This document shows positions 1 through 5,310 of a DNA stretch of 5,310 bases, piece by piece; the stretch's first letter is position 1, and each line of letters starts with the position of its first letter. The stretch is taken from the NCBI GenBank assembly GCA_009923895.1, contig RFSP01000137.1:1-5310 (forward strand), written 5' to 3'. Source of the stretch: Betaproteobacteria bacterium (GTDB lineage: Bacteria > Pseudomonadota > Gammaproteobacteria > Burkholderiales > Burkholderiaceae_C). The notes below the pieces were generated by a model that was given only the letters and a program-made list of their open reading frames with translations, had not been told where the DNA came from and made no database searches. A program made the translations under genes and the position numbers.

Positions 1-112
1 TGGCCGCGTTGGTTGTGGCTGATGCCAACGCAAACCGGCAGAATCAGCTCATTTGATGAAAGTTAGTGCTTACTGCTACTAATCGGTTATTTTTAGACTC
101 TGAATTTAGCGC

Positions 113-141
113 TTGAGATTTTTGTCGGCTTCCGGTAGAGT
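113..141 (+). promoter_or_regulatory. Putative sigma-70 promoter of the RNase/barstar unit
   Basis: A -35-like hexamer TTGAGA (113-118, five of six consensus bases) is separated by exactly 17 bp from a -10-like hexamer TAGAGT (136-141, four of six). The stretch just upstream (about 81-110) is markedly AT-rich in an otherwise GC-rich window, as an UP element would be. Transcription would start near 148, leaving a leader of about 20 nt before the GTG start at 168. This is seen by eye only; no transcript data support it. Confidence 0.45.
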
Positions 142-155
142 CCTGATCTCACTTT

Positions 156-160
156 GAGGG
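156..160 (+). promoter_or_regulatory. Ribosome binding site supporting the GTG start of the RNase
   Basis: GAGGG lies 7 nt before the GTG at 168. This fixes the start codon of the secreted RNase at a GTG rather than at any internal ATG, and it keeps the full signal peptide. Confidence 0.6.
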
Positions 161-167
161 TTAACCC

Positions 168-569
168 GTGAGTGTTCTGGGCTCCGTCGGGAAGGCTGCT
201 GGCAAGTTAGGACTTGCTTTTCTTCTCGCCACGGCGTCGGTCCATGCACCGGCCAAAGGGCCGTCAGCAGCCGACGCCATGCAGGAGGTGGTGCTGTCTG
301 CACTGCCCCCCGAAGCCCAAGTCACCCACCGGCTCATTCTTGAAGGCGGTCCGTTCCCCTATCCCAAAGATGGGACGGTGTTCGGCAACCGCGAACGGCT
401 GCTGCCGGTTTATCCGCGAGGGTATTACCGGGAGTACACGGTCAGGACCCCGGGTTCGCGGGACCGTGGCGCCCGTCGCATGGTGTGCGGCGGCAAAGAG
501 CCAGCGAAGCCCGAGGCGTGTTTTTATACCGCCGATCACTACGCGACCTTTCAAAGGGTTGTTCAGTGA
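168..569 (+). CDS. Secreted guanine-specific ribonuclease (barnase/RNase Sa-like, N1/T1 family)
   Basis: This is a small single-domain endoribonuclease expected to cleave single-stranded RNA 3' of guanosine. The 133-residue product starts at GTG, with GAGGG 7 nt upstream. Residues 1-13 are a basic n-region, 14-25 a hydrophobic core, and cleavage is likely after A27 or A29, so the mature enzyme is about 105 residues. The family signature is clear: GGPFPYPKDGTVFGNRE at 60-76 (E76 in the position of the guanine-recognition glutamate of RNase Sa), then REYTVRTPGSRDRGARR. Catalytic residues by alignment to RNase Sa Glu54/Arg69/His85 are E89, R104 and H124 (DHYATF), all present, so it should be active. 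The loop before the catalytic histidine is about four residues longer than in RNase Sa and holds C118, which may pair with C107. A barstar-type inhibitor gene follows 52 bp downstream. Family assignment is firm; the biological role (nutrient RNase, defence or competition) is not shown. Confidence 0.93.
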   Translation: MSVLGSVGKAAGKLGLAFLLATASVHAPAKGPSAADAMQEVVLSALPPEAQVTHRLILEGGPFPYPKDGTVFGNRERLLPVYPRGYYREYTVRTPGSRDRGARRMVCGGKEPAKPEACFYTADHYATFQRVVQ

Positions 570-621
570 CCGGGGGCCGACGTTATTGTGTTGATTTGAG
601 GACCCAAGGGGGAACGCGACC

Positions 622-1212
622 ATGCAGTTGCAGACCATCCGACCGAACATCGTTCAAGCCATTCGAGCCTACCGCGTAGAGGACTTGATGGAAGCCGCCC
701 AGGCGGCGGGCCAGCACTTCCTGTATGCCAACGTGGGCGCCGCGCAGAGCAAGCAAGAAGTGCTCGAGGCCATCGCCGAGGCTTTCACCTTTCCCTCTCA
801 CTTCGGAAAGAACCTGGACGCCCTTTACGACTGCATGACCGACTTGGTGCACAAGTCGGGTGCGCAGCCGGGGTTCGTGGTGGTGCTCGATCAGCTGCCA
901 GACAACCCCCGCTTTGACCGTGAGGCCCGAGAGCAGCTGCTGGACGTGTTCCGCGACGCCGCTGATTTCTGGGGTGAGCGCCGTATCGCTTTCCGTTGCT
1001 TTTATTCCTTCGCCGTGGCGCGCTCTCAGCCGCTGGGCACTTGGGACCGTGCGGGCGCCGAAGGCGCACCCACCGAAACCGCGGTGGCCGTTCCTCCCAA
1101 ACCGGCCCCCAAGGTGCCGGTGGCCAAGGGCGGGTTCAACCCGAACTTCGGCATGAACATGCCGATGATGAGCAGCGCCTTTGATACAGCGGCCTGGCTG
1201 AACGCGGCCTGA
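622..1212 (+). CDS. Barstar-family ribonuclease inhibitor with extended C-terminal tail
   Basis: This is the probable cytoplasmic inhibitor of the RNase encoded just upstream. The product has 196 residues and no signal peptide. The ATG is preceded by a purine-rich AAGGGGGAA (606-614) at suitable spacing. The barstar fold covers about residues 17-131. The inhibitory helix is visible as HFGKNLDALYDCMTDL (60-75), matching barstar YYGENLDALWDCLTG, so D66 and D70 occupy the positions of barstar D35 and D39, which plug the barnase active site. FVVVLDQLP (85-93) and the final strand near RIAFRCFYSF (121-130) complete the domain. Bacillus barstar is about 90 residues. Here a further 65 residues follow: a Pro/Ala/Val/Lys-rich linker (about 147-168) and a Gly/Asn/Met-rich end with hydrophobic terminus AAWLNAA. 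The tail has no domain I recognise. It is probably co-transcribed with the RNase gene, and it converges with rsmA, whose stop lies 5 bp away. Confidence 0.9.
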   Translation: MQLQTIRPNIVQAIRAYRVEDLMEAAQAAGQHFLYANVGAAQSKQEVLEAIAEAFTFPSHFGKNLDALYDCMTDLVHKSGAQPGFVVVLDQLPDNPRFDREAREQLLDVFRDAADFWGERRIAFRCFYSFAVARSQPLGTWDRAGAEGAPTETAVAVPPKPAPKVPVAKGGFNPNFGMNMPMMSSAFDTAAWLNAA

Positions 1213-1217
1213 TCGTC

Positions 1218-1988
1218 TCACCGCGCCGTGGCGGCGGCCAGGTCCACGAACTGCGCCACCGGCACCTCTTCGGCCCGGCGCTGAAGATCAAAGTCGCCGC
1301 GGTATCCCTGCTCATCCAACCACCGCCCCAAGGTGTGCCGCAGAAGCTTGCGCCGCTGAGAAAAGGCCACGGTGACCAGTTGTGACAGCCACTGCGGGTC
1401 GATGGACCGCGCTTGCGCATGCGGCACCATGCGAATGACCGCAGAGTTCACCGCTGGCGGGGGGTCAAAGGCCTCTGGTGGCACATCCAACACCACCTCC
1501 ATGTCATAGCGCCACTGCAGCATGACACTCAATCGGCCATACGCTTTGGTGCCTGGCTGCGCCACCATGCGGTAGACCACCTCGCTTTGAAGCATGAAGT
1601 GTTGATCTTGAATGCGGTGGGCAAACGGCAACAAATGAAACAAGATGGGTGAGGAGATGTTGTAGGGCAGATTGCCAACAACGCGCAACATGCCATCGGC
1701 CGTAGGGATCAGGTCTGCAAAGTTCACGCTGAGCACGTCGGCCTCCACCACCTCGAGGCCTGGGTGCTGTCGAAGGCGCTGCGCCAGGTCGCGGTCGAGC
1801 TCGATCACCGTCAAGCGTCCACAACGGGCCAACAAGGGCAGGGTCAGCGCCCCCAAGCCGGGGCCGATTTCTACCAAGCGCGCTTGTGCCTCTTGCGGCC
1901 GCGGATCGATGGCCGCCACGATGGCGTCGATCACGCCCTCGTCCACCAAAAAGTGCTGGCCAAAGCGCTTGCGTGCGATGTGTTTCAC
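1218..1988 (-). CDS. rsmA: 16S rRNA (adenine(1518)-N6/adenine(1519)-N6)-dimethyltransferase RsmA (KsgA)
   Basis: RsmA dimethylates the two adjacent adenines of the 3'-terminal helix 45 loop of 16S rRNA, using S-adenosylmethionine, late in 30S subunit assembly in the cytoplasm. I chose the GTG at 1988 (256 residues). The protein then opens MKHIARKRFGQHFL, the usual N-terminus, and AGG lies 6 nt upstream. A GTG at 2009 would add seven residues that do not look like the family. The Rossmann SAM motif I is EIGPGLGALT (40-49), the motif II acid is E63, motif III is EADVL (82-86), and the catalytic NLPYN is at 106-110. QSEVVYRM (134-141) and AFSQRRKLLRHTL (208-220) are also family hallmarks. The length is normal and no frame damage is seen. 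It lies 106 bp downstream of surA on the same strand, so it is probably transcribed with it. The pdxA gene found between them in E. coli is absent here. Confidence 0.96.
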   Translation of the reverse strand: MKHIARKRFGQHFLVDEGVIDAIVAAIDPRPQEAQARLVEIGPGLGALTLPLLARCGRLTVIELDRDLAQRLRQHPGLEVVEADVLSVNFADLIPTADGMLRVVGNLPYNISSPILFHLLPFAHRIQDQHFMLQSEVVYRMVAQPGTKAYGRLSVMLQWRYDMEVVLDVPPEAFDPPPAVNSAVIRMVPHAQARSIDPQWLSQLVTVAFSQRRKLLRHTLGRWLDEQGYRGDFDLQRRAEEVPVAQFVDLAAATAR

Positions 1989-1994
1989 GTCACA

Positions 1995-1997
1995 CCT
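1995..1997 (-). promoter_or_regulatory. Ribosome binding site deciding the rsmA start
   Basis: AGG (read on the minus strand, within ACAGGTG) lies 6 nt before the GTG at 1988 and favours that codon over the GTG at 2009. A short GC-rich inverted repeat, GGCCC at 2003-2007 with GGGCC at 2014-2018, sits just upstream and would enclose the 2009 codon in a hairpin loop. It has no T-run and is not a terminator. Confidence 0.5.
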
Positions 1998-2094
1998 GTG
2001 CCGGCCCACATGGGGGCCTGGCCGAGGGTCTGGTTGAAAGCCTGGTGGGGATCTTGGTGGTGAGCCCGTTTTTGAGCGTGGTCATGCGAAGGCG

Positions 2095-3486
2095 TCAAAG
2101 CGGGGGCTCACGCATCTCGATGTAAGCGCGAGAGCGCAGATCGCGCACCCAATCGGCGTAGGCCTCTTCGAATTTTTGTTCGCGAAGCGCGTTTCTCGCC
2201 TGGTCGCGGACCTGACGGGGGTCGACGTCCACACGGCGGCGCTCCAAGACCTGCACCAGGTGAACCCCGAAGCGAGAAGTGACCGGCTCTGACAAGCCTC
2301 CCACCGCAAGACGGTTCATGGCTTCTTCAAACTCCGGCACCATCGTGCCGGGGGTGGCCCAGCCCAAATCGCCCCCTTGGGCCGCAGAACCGTCTTCGGA
2401 AATTTGCTTGGCCACGTCTTCAAAGTTGGTCTGGCGCTTTTCGATGCGATCGCGATAGAGGGCCAACTGCGCTTTGGCTTGGTCCAGGCTCATCCTGGCC
2501 GAGGGACGCAGCAGAATGTGACGCACCTTGGTTTGAGTGACTTTGTTGAGGTCCACCTCTTCGCGCGACAGGACTTTGAGCAAGTGAAATCCCGCGCCGC
2601 TTCGAACGGGCACGGGCGTGACCTCTCCCACTTTGAGTCGCTTGGTGTTCTCAATAAACAGATCGGGGTACTTGGACGCCGGTCGAAGCCCCAATTCGCC
2701 TCCGCGCGCGCGATTGCTGTCCTCAGACAATTCGCGAGCGACGAGGTCAAAGGCCTCGCCGGCCTGAATGCGCGCCAAAGCACGGTCGATCACCGCGCGC
2801 CGCTCGCTGAGTTGTGCCGGCATGGCTCCTTCAGGCACCGAGACCAAGACTTGCGCCAAGTTCAGTCCTGCCTCGAGAGCGGCCGCTTCTCTTTGTTGAT
2901 TGAGGTAGCGGTCGATGTCGGCATCGGTGGTGCGAATGCGCCCATAGACCTCGCGCTCGCGGGTGCGCTCGACGTTGAGCTGGTCTCTCAGGTTGGAGCG
3001 ATAGCGCGCAAAGTCCATGCCCTCGGCTTTGAGTCGGTCACGCAGCTGGTCCAGGGTGAGCTGGTTTTGAGCCGCAATGGCCTGCAGCGCCCGATCGAGC
3101 TCGGGGTCTTCGATGCGAGCGCCGTTTTCACGGGCAAAGGTGAGGATGGCCCGCTCATCGATGAGCGCATCGGTGATTTGGCGCTTGAACTCGTCGTCGG
3201 GTGGCAGCTTGACGCCCAACCGAGCCGACTCCTCACGGGCGCGCTGGGTGCGCAGGGCAATCTCCACCGCCGTGACAAGCTCTTGATTGACGATGGCCAC
3301 AATGTAGTCACCGGTGCGCACGGCCGTCCGATCGGCCGCCTTGGTCGCTGCGCGGTCGGTGGCGTTGGGCCTGTTTTGTGCCCACGCTGGCGCACACGCG
3401 CAAATCACCCACGCACACACCAGGGCCAGAGATCCCACCACCCTCCGGCCTTGGCAGGCGGGGCGGGCTACTTGCAAATCAGTCAT
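2095..3486 (-). CDS. surA: Periplasmic chaperone and peptidyl-prolyl cis-trans isomerase SurA
   Basis: SurA escorts unfolded outer-membrane beta-barrel proteins across the periplasm to the BAM complex; LptD is among its known clients. The 463-residue product has a long N-terminal signal (basic RR at 14-15, hydrophobic 17-31) with likely cleavage after AWA at 36. A polar linker follows (about 37-58), then the SurA N-terminal chaperone domain (about 60-195), parvulin domain 1 (about 205-307), parvulin domain 2 (about 318-417) and the C-terminal helix (about 424-460). Domain 2 carries the canonical VRHILL (321-326), GGDLGW (371-376) and FGVHLVQVLERR. In domain 1 the histidine strand reads LAQVLVS, so it is probably catalytically weak, as is common for SurA. 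E. coli SurA is 428 residues; the excess lies in the signal and linker. The ATG overlaps the lptD stop by 8 bp (ATGACTGA), which suggests translational coupling; a weak GGAA lies 5 nt upstream. rsmA follows. Confidence 0.95.
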   Translation of the reverse strand: MTDLQVARPACQGRRVVGSLALVCAWVICACAPAWAQNRPNATDRAATKAADRTAVRTGDYIVAIVNQELVTAVEIALRTQRAREESARLGVKLPPDDEFKRQITDALIDERAILTFARENGARIEDPELDRALQAIAAQNQLTLDQLRDRLKAEGMDFARYRSNLRDQLNVERTREREVYGRIRTTDADIDRYLNQQREAAALEAGLNLAQVLVSVPEGAMPAQLSERRAVIDRALARIQAGEAFDLVARELSEDSNRARGGELGLRPASKYPDLFIENTKRLKVGEVTPVPVRSGAGFHLLKVLSREEVDLNKVTQTKVRHILLRPSARMSLDQAKAQLALYRDRIEKRQTNFEDVAKQISEDGSAAQGGDLGWATPGTMVPEFEEAMNRLAVGGLSEPVTSRFGVHLVQVLERRRVDVDPRQVRDQARNALREQKFEEAYADWVRDLRSRAYIEMREPPL

Positions 3487-4888
3487 AGAGGTTCCGTTCA
3501 GAGGCTCCCGAGCGATCGCCGCGCAGGAGCTGGTATCCGGGAATATTGTCCTTCAAGACCCGCAAGGGGTTGGAACCCAGGCGAGACAACCCCACAAGCT
3601 CCAATTGCAGCAGCAATCGGGTGGTGGCCTCACTGCGACCCGTGGAAAGACGCTCGGCCACGACGCGTGCAATCCAGCATCCCGCGTCGAACTCGAAGCC
3701 CGCGATGGAATCGGTGACCCGCTTCTCGACGGGACTGTAGTTCACCCGCCCCACGCTGTAGAGCTGCCCGGAACAGCTGCCTCCGGAGCCACCCACTGCC
3801 AGGGCGGGCACGCCAGAGCCCCCTGACCAGCGGGCCACCGGCCATTGCCATCCCCACTCCAATTGCTCACTGGCGCCGCGGGTGTACCGGTAAGACGCAT
3901 TGAACGTGCGGTACTCACCGGGACTGTAGCGAGAGGACAAAACCGCGCGCACGGGGCGCTGTATGTCGGCGTTGTAGCGCACCGTGGCGTCGAGGTTCCA
4001 GGCCGACACCACGCTGGTGGAGCCCACAAGCATGAGGTCGCTCACGCGGCGCGTCGATGGCGTGCCCTCGGGCGTGATTTGTTGGTCGGCCAGCTGAAAG
4101 CGCTGCACCACACCCAGGCGCAGCAGCTCGGATCCGCGTGTGGCGTCGATGACGCGGGAGACCACACCCAAATCGATTTGGTGGGCGTCAGACACCCGGT
4201 CAATGCCAGAAAACGCGTTGTCGGAAAAAATGGAACTCACGCTGAAGTCTTTGCCGGCCGAATCAAATGCCAGGTAAGCACTTTGGGCACGCAATGGGGT
4301 GCGCACCCACATCGCTCGAGGTTCCAAGGTTTGTTGCCAGGCGCGGCCCCAGGCCTCGAAGCGACGGTCAAACTCCAGCCCCGCGTCGACGCTGAGGGTG
4401 GGGACGGTGCGCGACAAGCGCTGGCGACCATCAGGCAAGGCTTGGTCCAAGTCGTAAGCCGCTGCATTGAACGACAAGCGAGGCGTGACCCAAACGCCTG
4501 ATTGGCGCCACGGATAGGCCAGCGAGCCCAGGGCATGCCAACGGGTGGCGGTGGGACGCCAGCCCGGCGAGGACGCTGAAGCAACTGGCGTGGCATCGGG
4601 CAGCGTGAAGCGGTTGAGCTCGGTCTCCAAACCCCACTGCCAACCGGCCGCAAGCGACGTGATGCGCAAACCCGCTTGCGCGCTGCGATCGTAGGGCCGC
4701 AGGATGGGCGCATCGAGCGTTTGCAGCACCTGCCATCGTTGGGTGCCCAAGTAAACAGACGCTTCGCCCTCGCCCACCCACGCCCAGGGCCATCGCTGCT
4801 CCATTTGGGCGCGCAGTGGCAACAGTCGCGGAGTGAAGGCCGAGGTGGTGCGCGCTCGTGCTAGCAGCGCGCTCATGGGGTTCATCAC
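3479..4888 (-). CDS. lptD: LPS-assembly protein LptD, C-terminal fragment (5' end lost at a junction)
   Basis: LptD is the outer-membrane beta-barrel that, with lipoprotein LptE, inserts lipopolysaccharide into the outer leaflet; it is normally essential. Only the C-terminal barrel is present: about 455 authentic residues against roughly 750-800 for a full protein. The periplasmic OstA-like domain, the signal peptide and the first strands are missing. The open frame can be read from an ATG at 4888, but its first dozen or so codons lie in DNA that also encodes a phage portal protein on the other strand. LptD-like sequence begins about TTSAFTPRLLP (14-24). Family hallmarks then follow in order: LEPRAMWVRTP (188-198), DNAFSGIDRVSD (223-234), RYSPGEYRTFNASYRY, YSVGRVNYS (377-385), GCWIARVVAERL (403-414) and LSRLGSNPLRVLKDNIPGY (434-452). 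C372 and C404 are the only cysteines. The gene ends 8 bp inside surA. The product as encoded cannot be a working translocon. Confidence 0.92.
   Translation of the reverse strand: MMNPMSALLARARTTSAFTPRLLPLRAQMEQRWPWAWVGEGEASVYLGTQRWQVLQTLDAPILRPYDRSAQAGLRITSLAAGWQWGLETELNRFTLPDATPVASASSPGWRPTATRWHALGSLAYPWRQSGVWVTPRLSFNAAAYDLDQALPDGRQRLSRTVPTLSVDAGLEFDRRFEAWGRAWQQTLEPRAMWVRTPLRAQSAYLAFDSAGKDFSVSSIFSDNAFSGIDRVSDAHQIDLGVVSRVIDATRGSELLRLGVVQRFQLADQQITPEGTPSTRRVSDLMLVGSTSVVSAWNLDATVRYNADIQRPVRAVLSSRYSPGEYRTFNASYRYTRGASEQLEWGWQWPVARWSGGSGVPALAVGGSGGSCSGQLYSVGRVNYSPVEKRVTDSIAGFEFDAGCWIARVVAERLSTGRSEATTRLLLQLELVGLSRLGSNPLRVLKDNIPGYQLLRGDRSGASERNLYD
4839..4875. other. Junction between lptD DNA and phage portal DNA
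   Basis: Minus-strand LptD similarity ends, and plus-strand portal similarity begins, within this interval; the exact base cannot be fixed by eye. It holds an imperfect direct repeat, GCGCGCTCGTG (4850-4860) and GCGCGCTCATG (4867-4877), with 10 of 11 bases matching. It also holds a 7-bp inverted repeat, GCGCGCT (4850-4856) and AGCGCGC (4866-4872), with a 9-nt loop. No integrase, attachment core, transposon end or target duplication is visible. Both genes are cut internally, which suits a chimeric joint better than a normal prophage boundary. Confidence 0.7.
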
Positions 4889-5310
4889 CAGCCCCGAGGG
4901 CGAGCTGATCGGTGATGACGTGATGGACGGCGAGAGGGTTCAAAACTTTGAGCCTGGGGTCTTTCGCTACCTGGGGCCGGGCCAGCAAGTTACGGTGCCG
5001 AGCTTGGACAGTCCCGATGGTCAGTTTGAGCCATTCCTGCGGGCAATGCTGCGCGCCATGGCTGCAGGCATCGGCGTGCCGTATACGTCGCTGTCGGCTG
5101 ATTACAGCCAGACCAACTACAGCAGCAGCCGGCTGGAACTGCTTGAGTCGCGCGACCACTGGCGGATTCTGCAATCGTGGATGATCGAAAACTTCCACCG
5201 CCGCGTGTTCCACGAGTGGATTGAGCTGGCAGTGCTGAGCAATGCGCTATCGCTACCCGGCTACGAGCTGGCACCCGAGCGCTTCAAGGCAGCGCGCTGG
5301 ATGCCACGCG
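4839..5310 (+). CDS. Lambda-type phage portal protein, internal fragment (open at both ends)
   Basis: The portal is the dodecameric ring at the capsid vertex through which tailed-phage DNA is packaged and ejected. About 157 codons are visible. The plus-strand frame is recognisably portal-like from about AEVVRARASSALMGFI, then FEPGVFRYLGPGQQVTVPS, SPDGQFEPFLRAMLRAMAAG, GVPYTSLSADYSQTNYSSSR, LESRDHWRILQSWMIENFHRRVF and ALSLPGYELAPERFKAARWMPR, running off the right edge in frame. These match the central to C-terminal core of GpB-like portals (Phage_portal_2; lambda gpB is 533 residues). The first in-frame ATG is at 4875 and has no convincing ribosome binding site, and the upstream part of the gene is replaced by antisense lptD DNA, so this is a truncated gene rather than a short one. 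No other phage gene is in the window. The source could be a prophage of the same cell or a free phage in the sample. Confidence 0.88.

Noticed and set aside
3..56. An open plus-strand frame at the left edge reading AALVVADANANRQNQLI and then TGA, a possible C-terminus of an upstream gene.
   Set aside because: Only 17 codons are visible, with no recognisable motif and ordinary codon use, so it cannot be told from chance.
63..95. TTAGT/ACTAA inverted repeat (63-67 and 78-82) followed by a T-rich run, as a possible rho-independent terminator.
   Set aside because: The stem is only 5 bp and AT-rich with a 10-nt loop, and the T-run is offset by several bases; too weak to call.
583..1221. A 212-codon minus-strand open frame over the barstar gene.
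   Set aside because: It is a shadow of the barstar frame; barstar motifs on the plus strand and a good ribosome binding site settle the strand.
2377..3717. A 446-codon plus-strand open frame antisense to surA.
   Set aside because: It is a shadow of surA and the lptD end in a GC-rich sequence; the minus-strand frames carry full family motifs, and this one resembles no protein I know.
3845..4501. A 218-codon plus-strand open frame antisense to lptD.
   Set aside because: Its composition is typical of a GC-rich antisense frame (rich in A, R, G, H, V) and lptD is unmistakable on the other strand.
4431..5213. A 260-codon minus-strand open frame that crosses the lptD/portal junction.
   Set aside because: It runs antisense to the portal frame and out of frame in lptD. 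Both real proteins are recognised in other frames, and a frame crossing a probable chimeric joint has no evolutionary meaning.
4839..5310. Reading the portal fragment as the edge of an integrated prophage disrupting lptD.
   Set aside because: Prophage ends normally show attachment sites with an integrase or lysis/tail genes nearby; here the boundary falls inside a portal gene and no such elements are present.

Overview
The window reads as chromosomal DNA of a GC-rich betaproteobacterium, most likely order Burkholderiales and Comamonadaceae-like. This is judged from the protein sequence style of LptD, SurA and RsmA and from the strong use of G/C at third codon positions. No database search was possible, so the placement is an inference.

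Layout, left to right. Bases 1-167 are an AT-rich, non-coding upstream region with a plausible sigma-70 promoter at 113-141. Next, on the plus strand, comes a secreted guanine-specific ribonuclease of the barnase/RNase Sa type (168-569), followed 52 bp later by a barstar-family inhibitor (622-1212). This is a nuclease/inhibitor pair: the enzyme has a signal peptide and the full catalytic triad, while the inhibitor is cytoplasmic and keeps the acidic binding helix. The barstar has an unusual C-terminal tail of about 65 residues. The pair converges with a minus-strand gene set of envelope and translation housekeeping functions: rsmA (16S rRNA dimethyltransferase), surA (periplasmic chaperone/PPIase) and the C-terminal part of lptD (outer-membrane LPS translocon). 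In transcription order this is lptD-surA-rsmA. lptD and surA overlap by 8 bp. pdxA, which lies between surA and rsmA in E. coli and some other proteobacteria, is absent and replaced by a 106-bp spacer.

The right end is discordant. At about 4839-4875 the minus-strand lptD frame stops matching LptD, and a plus-strand frame of a lambda-type phage portal protein begins. Both proteins are internal fragments cut at the same place, with no integrase, attachment site or transposon end visible. The simplest reading is a chimeric junction (amplification or assembly artefact). A real rearrangement would require another intact lptD copy elsewhere.

Functionally, LptD and SurA belong together because SurA escorts outer-membrane beta-barrel proteins, including LptD. 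RsmA is a ribosome biogenesis gene that travels with them. The RNase/barstar pair is a separate plus-strand unit with its own promoter. I see no clear new system beyond this pair and the barstar tail, and no CRISPR array, tRNA, rRNA or insertion sequence.
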